Assembly (NCBI GenBank): GCA_965215295.1
Contig: OZ244045.1
Coordinates: 2,046,001 to 2,110,000 of the forward strand
DNA: 64,000 bases
From: HK1 sp965215295
Lineage (GTDB): Bacteria; Pseudomonadota; Gammaproteobacteria; HK1
Reading direction: 5' to 3'
Within the stretch, counting starts at the first letter, position 1. Each line of letters opens with the position of its first letter. The translations under genes were made by a program, and so were the position numbers. Below the pieces are notes generated by a model, which had not been told where the DNA came from, did no database searches, and saw nothing but the letters and a program-made list of their open reading frames with translations. Below, one piece after another: positions 8,457 through 17,180 of this stretch.

Positions 8457-9992
8457 TCATCGAAGGAAGGGAGTGGGCTCCACGAACGGATAGCGGGCCT
8501 TCGCCTTGGCGCCGACGGCGCTGGCGTTGCGCACGAAGCGCTGCCGGTCGCCGGACCGGTACTCGTAGGCGTAGCCGGGCTCGCCTCCGGTGGACCGGTG
8601 GATGAACAGGCGTTCCCTCTGGCTCCGGATGCAGGCGTCGTGGATCCGCTCCGGGTCCCAGCCGCGCAGGACTTCCCCGCGCAGCTCGCGTTCGACGCCG
8701 GCGTATTCCGGCCGCCCGATCACGTTGTCGAGCTCCAGCGGGTCGGCGTCGAGGTCGTACATGAGGTCGGGATGGCCGTGGGTATGGATGAACTTCACGT
8801 TGTCGCGGCGCACCATGCGGCACGGCGCGCAGACCCCCTCCCCGGTGTATTCGGACACCACCTGGTTCCGCCAGTCCGCCCCTCCGCGCATCAGGGGCAC
8901 CAGGGAGCGGCCGTCCATGGGGGTGACCGGATCGGGGACGGCGCCCTGGGTCGCGATGTCCAGGAACGTCGGCAGCAGGTCGACCAGGGAAACCAGCTCC
9001 GGTGCGCGCGGAACCGGTCGCAGGCCCGGGATCCGCACGATCAGGGGGACCCGCGCCGACCACTCGTGGAACGACTGCTTGAACCACTGGCCGCGCTCGC
9101 CCAGCATCTCGCCGTGATCGGAGGTGAACACCACGGCCGTGTCGCCTTCGATCCCCAGGTCCTCGAGGGTGTCCAGCAGGCGCCCCACCTTGTCGTCGAC
9201 GTAGGAGCACATGCCGTAATAGGCGTGCCGGGCGTTGCGGACGTGCTCGTCGCCCACGTGGTGCAGGTCCCCGCCGTGGGCGTGGTACAGCCAGCGGCTC
9301 ATGACGTCCATCTCCCCGACGTCGAAGGCGGGAACCGCGGGCATGTCGATGGCGTCGTGGTCGTAGAGGTCCCAGTAGCGCCGCGTGGTGATGAACGGCG
9401 AGTGGGGATGGGTGAAGGAGACCCACAGGAGGAACGGTTCGTCCCGGTTGAAGCGGGCCAGGTCGTACAGCTTCTGCACGCCGGCGAACTCCACTTCCTC
9501 GTCGTAGTCGATCTGCAGGCCGCGCACGCAGACCCCCGCGTCCACCACCGCCCGCATGTTGATGCCGGTCGGACGATAGCGCTCGCCCGCGATCCAGTCC
9601 GGCGTCCATGCGAAGTTGGAGGGATAGATGTCGGTGGTGATGCGTTCGTCGAACCCGTGCAACTGGTCGGGACCGATGAAGTGCATCTTGCCGCACAGCA
9701 CGGTGTGGTAGCCCTGGTCCCGCAGGTAGTGGGCGAGGGTCGGAACCGACGCGGGCATCTCGATGGCGTTGTCCCACATCGAGATGGCGCTGGCGTGGCG
9801 GCCCGCCAGCATCGACATGCGGGACGGCACGCACAGCGGGAAGTTGCAGTATGCGTTCTCGAACACCGTCCCGTTCCCGGCCAGCCGTTCGAGATGGGGG
9901 GTCTCGACCAGCCGGTGGCCGTACAGCGACAGCGCCCGCGCGGTCATCTGGTCCGCCTGGACGACGAGGATGTTGGGTGCGTTGCGGGCCAT
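8457..9992 (-). CDS. betC: choline-sulfatase-like arylsulfatase
   Basis: This 511-residue enzyme is a type I sulfatase. The formylglycine motif is CVPSR in NFPLCVPSRMSMLAGRH. Metal ligands are seen in VVQADQMTARALSLYG near the start and in VVFTSDHGEMLGERG. The overall length, the GKMHFIGPDQLHGF stretch and the order of motifs match choline sulfatase (BetC), which releases choline from choline-O-sulfate in the cytoplasm; no signal peptide is visible. The ATG at 9992 puts the first beta strand (PNILVVQADQ) at the N-terminus, as in the family. It lies 28 bp behind the metallophosphoesterase gene on the same strand and is probably co-transcribed. The nearby dehydrogenases could use choline-derived methylamines. 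Another small-molecule sulfatase remains possible. Confidence 0.8.
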   Translation of the reverse strand: MARNAPNILVVQADQMTARALSLYGHRLVETPHLERLAGNGTVFENAYCNFPLCVPSRMSMLAGRHASAISMWDNAIEMPASVPTLAHYLRDQGYHTVLCGKMHFIGPDQLHGFDERITTDIYPSNFAWTPDWIAGERYRPTGINMRAVVDAGVCVRGLQIDYDEEVEFAGVQKLYDLARFNRDEPFLLWVSFTHPHSPFITTRRYWDLYDHDAIDMPAVPAFDVGEMDVMSRWLYHAHGGDLHHVGDEHVRNARHAYYGMCSYVDDKVGRLLDTLEDLGIEGDTAVVFTSDHGEMLGERGQWFKQSFHEWSARVPLIVRIPGLRPVPRAPELVSLVDLLPTFLDIATQGAVPDPVTPMDGRSLVPLMRGGADWRNQVVSEYTGEGVCAPCRMVRRDNVKFIHTHGHPDLMYDLDADPLELDNVIGRPEYAGVERELRGEVLRGWDPERIHDACIRSQRERLFIHRSTGGEPGYAYEYRSGDRQRFVRNASAVGAKAKARYPFVEPTPFLR

Positions 9993-10020
9993 GCGCCGGA
10001 ACCTCGCGATTCGTGGCTCG

Positions 10021-12084
10021 TCAGTCGAGTCGCGCCAATACGACGTGCAGGGCGTCTTCGCCGTCCGGCGCGGCGCGCGCCATCGCCGCCCGCAGATCCG
10101 CCGCCGTCGCCTCCCGGCCCGCGAACAGGTCGTGGACCGGCCGGTCCGCGGGGAGCGCCCCGAGCGAGGCGAGCGCCGCGTCGCGCCGCGCGCATACGAG
10201 CCGGTAGCGCGACCCCGCGTGCTCGAAGTCCAGGGTCTCGTCGCTCCCGCCGCCGAGCGGCGAGAACGGCTCATGCCCCGGAAACAGCGACACGAGCGCC
10301 GTGAACACCCCCGCCGCGGGACGGGGGTTGAACCGGCGGTCGATGAATGCGTGGCGAGGGTAGTACCCCCGGTCCACGTCCATGAACGTGTCGAATACGT
10401 AGCGGATCCCCGACCCGCACCGGGACAGGACCAGCGCCTGCGCCGCCCGGGCCGCGGTCTCGCGATCATCGGTGCGGGCGGTGGCGGCGCTCGCGCCGGA
10501 GAGCTTGAGCGACGCGAGGACCCGGGCACCGGTCTCTTCGGTGAACGCGCGGAGCCGGCGGGCCGCCGCCGGCAGCGGCTCGTCGATCTCGATCCGCACC
10601 GTGACGCCGTCGATCTGCCCGCGCTCGACAGCCCCGGCGATCAGCGCCCGGCGCCGGATCGCCTCCTCCGTCGTGAACCCGGACTTCACACGGTGGCTGA
10701 ACGTCGTCCCGTCGAAGTGCGCCTCGTGCCCGGTGTCGATCCTGGCGAGGAAGATCATCGCGCCGCTCGCCGCGCGCGCCGAGCGCAGCGCGTCCCGGGC
10801 GTGCTCGAACCGTTCGAGGGTCAGGTTCGCCTCGTAGGCGAGCACTCCGCTCCCGGCGCCGGCCGCCTCCAGCAGGGCTTCGCGCGGCGCGCCGACGACG
10901 GTGACGACGTAGCGATGCCCGAACCGCGCCATGAGCCGCATGCGCTCGCGCGGTCCGCTCTCAAGCACGTCGGTGTCGGGGACCTTGGACAGCCGGACGC
11001 CCATCTCCCACAGGGCGAGCAGCGGGTAGTCGTTGCGCGCCCACTTGCGGCCGAACTCCTGCACTCCGCCGGTCGCGGCGATCTGCATGACCTCGGCCCA
11101 GGGGTGGCGGAGCTCGACGCCGGCGTTGTCGAACCCCGATGTCCCGGGATGGGCGAGGTGACGCCTCGCCGCCACCCGCGGAGTCTCGTCCGGAGCGCAC
11201 TGCCGCCCCATGCTGCGTATCGCGTACGCGACGTGACCGTCCTCGAAGACGTCGACCCGGAAATAGCCGAACTTCGCGACGTCCCCGCGCCCGAACTCGG
11301 GAGCGGGCGCCACCGGGCAGAACTCGGAGAAGTCGTGGCGCACGAACGCGGTGGAGGGAAGCATGTACATGTCGGCCCCGCCCACGCGGTCGTACCAGAA
11401 GTTGTGGACGTGGCCGGCGAAGACCGCCTCGACCGCCGGCTTCCCGATCTGGTCGAGCAGCCACGCGCGCGCCGGCTCGTCGATGTTGTCGTAGCTGCCG
11501 CGCTCGTCGGGACGGTAAATGTACGGCGGATAGTGCATGAACAGGAACACGCGAAGTTCGCCCGCGGAGTCGATCTGCCGCGCGAGCCACGCGCGCTGGC
11601 GCGCCTCGTCGGCGAGCCCGGAGTTCAACAGCAGGGAGTTCAGCATGACGAAGCGCACCCCCGCCTCGTCGAACGCGTGGAAGTCTTCCCCGAACGCCGC
11701 CCGCCAGGTCGCGAGGTGGTCGTCGCAGACCCGATCCGCCGGCATCCAGTCGACGGCCTTGTCGCCCACGTCGTGGTTGCCGGGAATGACGTGCAGGGGG
11801 ACCGGGAGCCGGGAGGCGATGCGCTTGAAATGCCCCACCGCATCATGGAACGCCGGCAGCGACGGGACCGGGTGCACGATGTCCCCGAGGTGCACCACGA
11901 AGCGCGGCGGCGGGCGCATCGCCGCGATCTCCGCGAATACGTGGCGCGCCCGGGCGTTGGCGAGGCGGTTGGTCTCGTAGGGGGCGGTCGACACGTGCTC
12001 GCCTTCGTTGACGTGGGTGTCGGCGACCACGACGAAGGAGAACAGCGGACTTCGAGCCGTCGCGGCGGAGGTCTGTCCGGTCAT
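10021..12084 (-). CDS. calcineurin-like metallophosphoesterase with large C-terminal domain
   Basis: This is a 687-residue protein. Residues ~14-290 carry the metallophosphoesterase metal motifs in order: VVADTHVNEG, VHLGDIVH, IPGNHDVG, FLFMHYPP and FAGHVHNFW. The remaining ~390 residues, beginning near the RSMGRQCAPDE segment, are not a recognised domain; they contain many alternating strand/helix stretches and no membrane segments. The start at 12084 is the first ATG before the conserved strand. No signal peptide is seen, so a cytoplasmic phosphodiesterase or phosphatase is likely. It is upstream of the choline sulfatase in the same direction. The pairing suggests a shared substrate such as a sulfo- or phospho-choline/glycerol compound, but this is inference. 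Confidence 0.75.
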   Translation of the reverse strand: MTGQTSAATARSPLFSFVVVADTHVNEGEHVSTAPYETNRLANARARHVFAEIAAMRPPPRFVVHLGDIVHPVPSLPAFHDAVGHFKRIASRLPVPLHVIPGNHDVGDKAVDWMPADRVCDDHLATWRAAFGEDFHAFDEAGVRFVMLNSLLLNSGLADEARQRAWLARQIDSAGELRVFLFMHYPPYIYRPDERGSYDNIDEPARAWLLDQIGKPAVEAVFAGHVHNFWYDRVGGADMYMLPSTAFVRHDFSEFCPVAPAPEFGRGDVAKFGYFRVDVFEDGHVAYAIRSMGRQCAPDETPRVAARRHLAHPGTSGFDNAGVELRHPWAEVMQIAATGGVQEFGRKWARNDYPLLALWEMGVRLSKVPDTDVLESGPRERMRLMARFGHRYVVTVVGAPREALLEAAGAGSGVLAYEANLTLERFEHARDALRSARAASGAMIFLARIDTGHEAHFDGTTFSHRVKSGFTTEEAIRRRALIAGAVERGQIDGVTVRIEIDEPLPAAARRLRAFTEETGARVLASLKLSGASAATARTDDRETAARAAQALVLSRCGSGIRYVFDTFMDVDRGYYPRHAFIDRRFNPRPAAGVFTALVSLFPGHEPFSPLGGGSDETLDFEHAGSRYRLVCARRDAALASLGALPADRPVHDLFAGREATAADLRAAMARAAPDGEDALHVVLARLD

Positions 12085-12215
12085 GCGCGATCCCCGCGCG
12101 CCGTCAGGACACGGGACGCGGCATCGCGCGCGCGGGCTCGCTCGATCCGCAGCGTTGCCGGTTGCGGTCCGCGCCGGCGCTCGGCTGGAAGGACGTCGAC
12201 CTGCGCGAGCCGGTC

Positions 12216-12444
12216 GGCTCGCAACTTCGACAACTGGAACCTGATGGGCGGCCTGAGCTTCATCCCGGTCCTGATCGGGCTGTTCGCGCTGCCGGAGATC
12301 ATGCACTACTTCACGCAGAGGTTCCGGGACGCCCACGAGACCGGACGCATGGCCGGCCCCGGCGCGGGCATGGCGGAATTCAGGCGCTGCTTCAGGTCGA
12401 TCCTGCGCGGCAGCCTGATCGGGGTGGGACTGGGGGCGATCCCC
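12216..12444 (+). pseudogene. fragment of tripartite tricarboxylate transporter permease TctA
   Basis: One frame reads NWNLMGGLSFIPVLIGLFAL, then PEIMHYFTQRF, and finally ILRGSLIGVGLGAIP. This matches the middle of TctA permeases, where the IPVLIGLFA helix is followed by a cytoplasmic stretch and a LRGxLIGxxxGxIPG helix. The match stops abruptly after GAIP, where the sequence switches into the duplicated acyl-CoA ligase tail at 12445. Only ~75 of ~500 residues remain and there is no start, so this is a dead relic. Confidence 0.65.
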
Positions 12445-12580
12445 AAGGGCAGGCTGCTCAGCGCTTGTCGCGCGCGGCGTCCTGAGCGGGTTCCGGGCGC
12501 CGCCGCGGAAGTCCTCGGGGGAAGCGTCCGCCGCCCGCCGGATCAGCGCTCCGGGAAGACCTCGCGCAGTGTTCTCGCCG
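12445..12580. repeat. 137-bp direct repeat, copy B
   Basis: This is the second copy of the block at 7831-7967. Its left part is a non-functional copy of the ligase 3' end (one base deleted at ctc-agcgc), and its right part is the true 3' end of the hydrolase gene at 12543. The copies lie 4,614 bp apart in direct orientation and enclose the IS66 remnant, betC-like, metallophosphoesterase and tctA pieces. Confidence 0.9.
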
Positions 12581-13385
12581 GCGCCTCGTCGAGGCGGACC
12601 GCGTCGCTGCCGAGTGTGCCGCCGGCCGCCGGATAGAGCGCGCGCACCAGCGGATCGTGGCCCGGCACCACGTGGTCCTCGCTGTCGGCGAGCCACTCGA
12701 AGTTCCGGTAGCTTTCCAGGAGGTCGTCCCGCGACCAGCAGATTGCGAACGGCACCCGCCGCACCCAGTGCTCGTAGTAGTGCGAGGCGTCCGAGGCGAG
12801 AAGGACCCACCCGCGCCGGGTGGGCACCCGGACCGACTGCATGCCCATCGTGTGCCCGGGCATGCGGTGCACGGTGACGCCGGGCGCGACCTCGCCGTCC
12901 TCGTGGTGGAAGGCGATGCGCTTCTCGAACAGCCGGTGCACGAGCTCCGCGACGTGATCGGCGGAGTACGCATGGCGTTCGGCGTCGTCGAGCATCCAGC
13001 GTCCGGTCGCGAACCGCATCTCGGACTCCTGGACATGGAACCGCGCCCGCGGGAAATCGCCCAGCGTCCCCGCGTGGTCGTAGTGCAGGTGGGTGATGAC
13101 CACGTCCTCGACGCCAGCCGCATCGACGCCGATGCTCGCGAGCGCCTGCGACGGAAGCCGCATCAGCCTGCGACCGCGGCGCGCCGCCTCGGCGTGGTCG
13201 AAGCCGGTATCCACCACGACGGTACGGTTCGCGTTGCGCAGCACCCACACGAAGTAGTCGATCGGCATCGGCATGTCATGAGCGTCGACCGGCTCCAGGA
13301 AGTTCTCCTGCCGCGTGCGCTCGGGGCGCTCGGCGTAGCGGAGCGCGAAGACTTCGTACGTTTCGTGACTCATTCTCTTCGACAT
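12543..13385 (-). CDS. metallo-beta-lactamase-fold hydrolase (AHL lactonase-like)
   Basis: This 280-residue protein has the MBL zinc motif HLHYDHAG, an upstream VVVDTGFDH, then HRMPGHTMG, LLASDASHYYEHW and DHVVPGHDP. These match the N-acyl-homoserine-lactone-lactonase-like branch of the superfamily. It may hydrolyse a lactone or ester; quorum quenching is possible but not shown. The ATG at 13385 was chosen because a strong AGGAGGT lies seven bases upstream (caaaggaggtgtcccc-atg); an in-frame ATG 21 bases earlier would overlap that site. The gene faces away from the ATPase at 13664. Its last codons are duplicated on the far side of the 4.6-kb block (7931-7967). Confidence 0.85.
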   Translation of the reverse strand: MSKRMSHETYEVFALRYAERPERTRQENFLEPVDAHDMPMPIDYFVWVLRNANRTVVVDTGFDHAEAARRGRRLMRLPSQALASIGVDAAGVEDVVITHLHYDHAGTLGDFPRARFHVQESEMRFATGRWMLDDAERHAYSADHVAELVHRLFEKRIAFHHEDGEVAPGVTVHRMPGHTMGMQSVRVPTRRGWVLLASDASHYYEHWVRRVPFAICWSRDDLLESYRNFEWLADSEDHVVPGHDPLVRALYPAAGGTLGSDAVRLDEAPARTLREVFPER

Positions 13386-13663
13386 GGGGACACCTCCTTT
13401 GCACAATGTTCAGGTGTCCACCAAAGCGGGGCAACCTCGGACGCGGGGTCTGCCCGCCGAGTATTCATGCGATGCCGAGCGCGACGGACGGCATCAGGCC
13501 GCTCAAGTACTGCCCATGGAGCGGAGGGTCGACCACCGGAAGCCGGGAAACGGTACGCTCCGGACTCAGGACAGCGGCCTGGTGGAAGCCGCGACGGCCG
13601 ATTGGAAATCCAGGACTCCGGTCAGGCAGCGCACGACCGCTACCGGGTGAGGAGACACGGACC

Positions 13664-14857
13664 ATGTTCATGCACCGGATCAAGCTCGAGAACCTGCTCT
13701 CGTTCGGGCCGGACGCGCAGGAGCTCGAGCTCGAGCCTCTCAATGTTCTGATCGGTCCCAACGGCTCGGGCAAATCAAACCTCATCGAGGTGATCGGCCT
13801 GTTGAGAGCGGCGCCGACCGACGTCATGGGCCCGATACGCGAAGGAGGCGGAACCGAGAACTGGATCTGGCGTGGTGGGCCGAAAGCGACGGGCTCACAC
13901 GTGGAAGTGGTCGTAGGACATCCTTTCTTCCCTCCCGACAAGAAGCTGCTTCGCTACTCGCTCGGGCTCAGGCCGCTATTCCTCGGAATAATGGTGAATC
14001 TCACGGAGGAGATCGGAGCAGTCGACGGAACCGGGGGGAGAGAGAACAGCCCGGATCGCTACCTGGAGCGACGAAGTGGCGAGGTGACTTTGGCCTATCT
14101 GGACGAGAGCGGGGAGAGAAGCCAGCGCGAGCTGCCCTTGGCCGACATCAGGCTTGACCAATCGGTGCTGTCGCAACTCAAGGATCCGGTTCAATATCCT
14201 GAACTCACGTATCTGGGGAGCTGTTTCGCCGGCATTCAGCTCTATCGCGAGTGGTCCTTTGGTCGGAACACCGCACCACGACTGCCGCAGAGGGCTGACC
14301 TTCCGAACGACTCACTTGCGGAAGACGGCGGGAACCTCGGCCTGATTCTGAACCGCCTCGAGGGGGACTCGAAGGCGAAGGAGAAGGTTCTCGGTGCGCT
14401 TCGGAAGCTCTACGACGGCATCGACGACTACTACGTGCAGGTCGAGGCCGGCAGTGTCCAGGTGTTTCTCAGGGAGGGCGACGTCCGGGTCCCCGCCACG
14501 AGGCTGTCCGACGGGACTCTGCGCTACCTTTGCCTGCTCGCCATCCTGTGCCACCCGAACCTGCCGCGACTGGTCTGCATCGAGGAACCGGAGCTTGGAC
14601 TGCATCCGGACATCCTGCCAGGCCTTGCCGACCTGCTGCGCGAAGCCTCCGAGCGGTGCCAGCTCATCGTCACCACGCACTCGGACACGCTCGTCGACGC
14701 GTTGACGGACACGCCGGAGAGCATCGTGATCTGCGAGAAGGAGAACGGGCAGACGAAGCTCAAGCGGCTGGACAAGGAGGAGCTTTCCCACTGGCTCGAC
14801 AAGTACCGGCTCGGCGAGCTCTGGACCTCCGGGGAGCTCGGAGGGAATCGCTGGTGA
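13664..14857 (+). CDS. AAA family ATPase (AAA_21/OLD-like), partner of DUF4276
   Basis: This is a 397-residue ABC/SMC-type AAA ATPase. Walker A is LIGPNGSGKSN near residue 30, the signature-like stretch is LSDGTLRYL, Walker B is LVCIEEPELGLHPD, and the H-loop is VTTHSDTLVD. It has no membrane or secretion signal. The gene overlaps the following DUF4276 gene by 4 bp (GTGA), so the two are translationally coupled. ATPase plus Toprim-like pairs of this form are known in anti-phage systems (for example the OLD, PARIS and Gabija families); membership here is inference. GC content looks lower than in the neighbours. The ATG at 13664 places the conserved IKLENLLSFG strand at the N-terminus. Confidence 0.85.
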   Translation: MFMHRIKLENLLSFGPDAQELELEPLNVLIGPNGSGKSNLIEVIGLLRAAPTDVMGPIREGGGTENWIWRGGPKATGSHVEVVVGHPFFPPDKKLLRYSLGLRPLFLGIMVNLTEEIGAVDGTGGRENSPDRYLERRSGEVTLAYLDESGERSQRELPLADIRLDQSVLSQLKDPVQYPELTYLGSCFAGIQLYREWSFGRNTAPRLPQRADLPNDSLAEDGGNLGLILNRLEGDSKAKEKVLGALRKLYDGIDDYYVQVEAGSVQVFLREGDVRVPATRLSDGTLRYLCLLAILCHPNLPRLVCIEEPELGLHPDILPGLADLLREASERCQLIVTTHSDTLVDALTDTPESIVICEKENGQTKLKRLDKEELSHWLDKYRLGELWTSGELGGNRW

Positions 14858-15459
14858 AGGTCAAGGTCTATGTCGAGGGAGGGGGTGACGGCAAAGCCCT
14901 GCGCACGGAGTGCCGCAGGGGCTTCCGCTCCTTCTTCGAGAAGGCGAACCTCGCCGGACGAATGCCGCGGGTCATCGCCTGCGGCGGCAGGGCAAGGGCC
15001 TTCGACAAGTTCTGCATGGCGTTGCGAGCAAGGAAGGCGCACGAGTTCATCGTCCTGCTGGTCGACAGTGAAGCCCCCGTCGCGCCGGGCTCCGGACCTT
15101 GGCAGCACCTGGAACGACGCGACCGTTGGGGAAAGCCGCACGATGCCGCGGACGAACATGCCCACCTGATGGTCCAGTGCATGGAGGCCTGGTTCCTGGC
15201 CGACCAGGAGGGCCTCGCTGCTTTCTTCGGTCAGGGCTTCGATCGCAACGCTCTTCCCGGGTATCAGGGAATCGAAGAGGTGGCCAAGGCCGATGTGTTC
15301 AACGCGCTGAAGAACGCTACCCGGGACTGCAGGAAGGGTCGGTACGGGAAGGGGCGGCACTCCTTTGACATCCTGGAGAAAATCGATGTCGAAAAGGTAC
15401 TGGACGCATCGCCGCATGCACGGCTCATGGTCGCTACCTTGCAAGAGAAGGCGGGATGA
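14854..15459 (+). CDS. DUF4276 (Toprim-like) protein, second gene of ATPase pair
   Basis: This 201-residue protein starts at GTG inside the end of the ATPase gene (GTGA overlap). It opens with KVYVEGGGDGKAL, where the glutamate resembles the Toprim nuclease/primase motif, followed by FIVLLVDSEAPV, giving a D-x-E acidic pair. CMEAWFLADQEG and GKGRHSFDILEKID further on match the DUF4276 style. Proteins of this class are thought to be nuclease effectors regulated by an ATPase partner; no activity can be proven here. The stop codon at 15457-15459 is within ten bases of the point where a truncated SDR gene begins on the other strand, marking the likely right edge of an inserted module. Confidence 0.8.
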   Translation: MKVKVYVEGGGDGKALRTECRRGFRSFFEKANLAGRMPRVIACGGRARAFDKFCMALRARKAHEFIVLLVDSEAPVAPGSGPWQHLERRDRWGKPHDAADEHAHLMVQCMEAWFLADQEGLAAFFGQGFDRNALPGYQGIEEVAKADVFNALKNATRDCRKGRYGKGRHSFDILEKIDVEKVLDASPHARLMVATLQEKAG

Positions 15460-15465
15460 GCGCGC

Positions 15466-15830
15466 GGTTCAACATGGCGTCCAGCGCCTCGTCGGTCACC
15501 TCGAGGAAGGGCTGCGGCCGATTCGTCCCTGCGTTGTTCACCAGCACGTCGAGCCGGTCGAGCGCCTCGATTCGCGCAAGCAGCCCATCGCCGACGACAT
15601 CGTCCACCCAGGATTCGACCGGACCCGGCGCCTCGGCGACGAGGCTGTCGAGCTCGCTCGGGGTGCGCGCCACCGCGATGACCTGCGCGCCGGTCCCGGA
15701 GAGTGCGAGCGCACATGCGCGCCCGAGCCCCCGCCCTGCTCCCGTCACCAACACACCCGCCCGCCGATGCCCTGCGCCCGGACCGGCCGGTCGTCGTGCT
15801 CGTGAACGCCCGTGTGCCCTCCCCGCACGC
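15466..15830 (-). pseudogene. truncated short-chain dehydrogenase/reductase
   Basis: On the minus strand the frame contains the Rossmann motif VLVTGAGRGLGRACALALSG, then DRLDVLVNNAGTNRPQPFLE and TDEALDAMLN. The match stops there, before the catalytic Tyr-Lys, exactly where the DUF4276 gene ends. About 60% of the gene is missing. Upstream, the in-frame N-terminus is implausible, while a shifted frame (GTG near 15829, reading ...VRAQGIGGRV) fits a normal SDR start; this suggests an extra two-base shift near 15757. It is a dead gene, probably broken by arrival of the ATPase/DUF4276 module. Confidence 0.75.
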
Positions 15831-15925
15831 GGGCCGTCCCGGAACGTCCTGCCACCCCCGGAGCGGACGATTGACGGCTCCCCTCGAATGCGGCAAGGAT
15901 GCCCGCTCATCGCGAGGAGCAGCCG

Positions 15926-17119
15926 ATGGACCTGGAGTTCACGGACGAGCTGCGCGACTTCCGCCGGGAGGTGCGCGCGTTCATCGAGGAGCGTCTGCCC
16001 GGGGATCTCCGCACGAAGGTCGAGCGCTTCCTGACGCTCGGAAAGGACGACTACCTCCGCTGGCAGGACATCCTCGCCGAGAAGGGCTGGCTCGTCCATT
16101 CGTGGCCGGAGGAGTACGGCGGGACGGGCTGGTCGCCGGTGCAGCACTACATCTTCGAGGAGGAGATGGCGCGCGCCAACGCACCGCGGATCGTCCCCTT
16201 CGGGCCGAAGATGGTGGGGCCGGTGATCTGCACCTTCGGCACCGACGCGCAGAAGGCGAAGTACCTGCCGGACATCGCCGGGAACCGGACGTGGTGGTGC
16301 CAGGGCTACTCGGAGCCGGACGCCGGCTCCGATCTGGCGAGCCTGCGCACCCGCGCGATCCGTGACGGCGACCACTACGTCGTCAACGGCGCCAAGACCT
16401 GGACCACCGGCGCACACTGGGCGGACATGATGTTCTGCCTCGTGCGCACGGACACCGGGGCCAAGCCGCAGGAAGGGATCTCCTTCGTGCTCGTCGACAT
16501 GCGCGACCCCGGGGTCGAGGTCAGGCCCATCGTCACCATCGACGGCGGCCGGGAGATCAACACCGTCCACCTCACGGACGTGAAGGTGCCGGTCGAGGAC
16601 CGGGTCGGCGAGGAGAACCGGGGCTGGACCTGCGCCAAGTTCCTGCTGGGGCACGAACGCTTCGGCATCGCACGCCTCGCGGAGTCCAAGGCGCGACTCT
16701 CGTACCTGAAGGAGATCGCCCGCCGCCACCGCGTGGGCGGAACGCTGCTCGCCGACGACGCCGACTTCATGCACCGCGTCGCGGAGACCGAGATCGAGCT
16801 GGCCGCGCTGGAGTTCACCGAGCTGCGCGCCCTGATGGACGCCGAGCGGGGCAAGGCGCCGGGGGTGGAGGCGAACATGCTCAAGGTCCGCGGCACCGAG
16901 GTGCAGCAGAAGCTCTCCGAGCTGCTCATGAAAGCCATGGGCTACTACGCCCTCCCCCACGTCCCCGAAGCGATGGAGCACGGCTGGAACGAGGCGCCGG
17001 TGGGACCCGGCTACGCGGCCGGGCCGGCCGCGGCGTACTTCGACACGCGCAAGACTTCGATCTACGGCGGGACCAACGAGATCCAGCGCAACATCATCGC
17101 CGGGACGGTGCTGGGGTGA
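15926..17119 (+). CDS. acyl-CoA dehydrogenase, large-type subunit
   Basis: This is a 397-residue FAD-dependent acyl-CoA dehydrogenase. Recognisable parts are GTGWSPVQHYIFEEEMARA, the FAD/substrate segment CQGYSEPDAGSDLASLRTRA, VVNGAKTWTTGAHWADMM and the C-terminal SIYGGTNEIQRNIIAGTVLG. The layout resembles the large subunit of paired enzymes such as pimeloyl-CoA dehydrogenase. The ATG at 15926 has a gaggag site seven bases upstream and gives the standard MDLEFTDEL start. A second, smaller family member follows after 61 bp, so the two probably form a heteromer that introduces a 2,3-double bond into a CoA thioester. Electrons would pass to ETF. Confidence 0.9.
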   Translation: MDLEFTDELRDFRREVRAFIEERLPGDLRTKVERFLTLGKDDYLRWQDILAEKGWLVHSWPEEYGGTGWSPVQHYIFEEEMARANAPRIVPFGPKMVGPVICTFGTDAQKAKYLPDIAGNRTWWCQGYSEPDAGSDLASLRTRAIRDGDHYVVNGAKTWTTGAHWADMMFCLVRTDTGAKPQEGISFVLVDMRDPGVEVRPIVTIDGGREINTVHLTDVKVPVEDRVGEENRGWTCAKFLLGHERFGIARLAESKARLSYLKEIARRHRVGGTLLADDADFMHRVAETEIELAALEFTELRALMDAERGKAPGVEANMLKVRGTEVQQKLSELLMKAMGYYALPHVPEAMEHGWNEAPVGPGYAAGPAAAYFDTRKTSIYGGTNEIQRNIIAGTVLG

Positions 17120-17180
17120 TGAACGGGCTCTCGTTCGACGGCTCCCCGGAGCCCGCGCACCGGGCCGCCGGCACCGGAGG

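Noticed and set aside
10021..13248. A single 1,075-codon minus-strand gene covering the metallophosphoesterase and upstream sequence
   Set aside because: The portion above 12084 is an antisense reading of the tctA relic and the hydrolase gene; the real start is the ATG at 12084.
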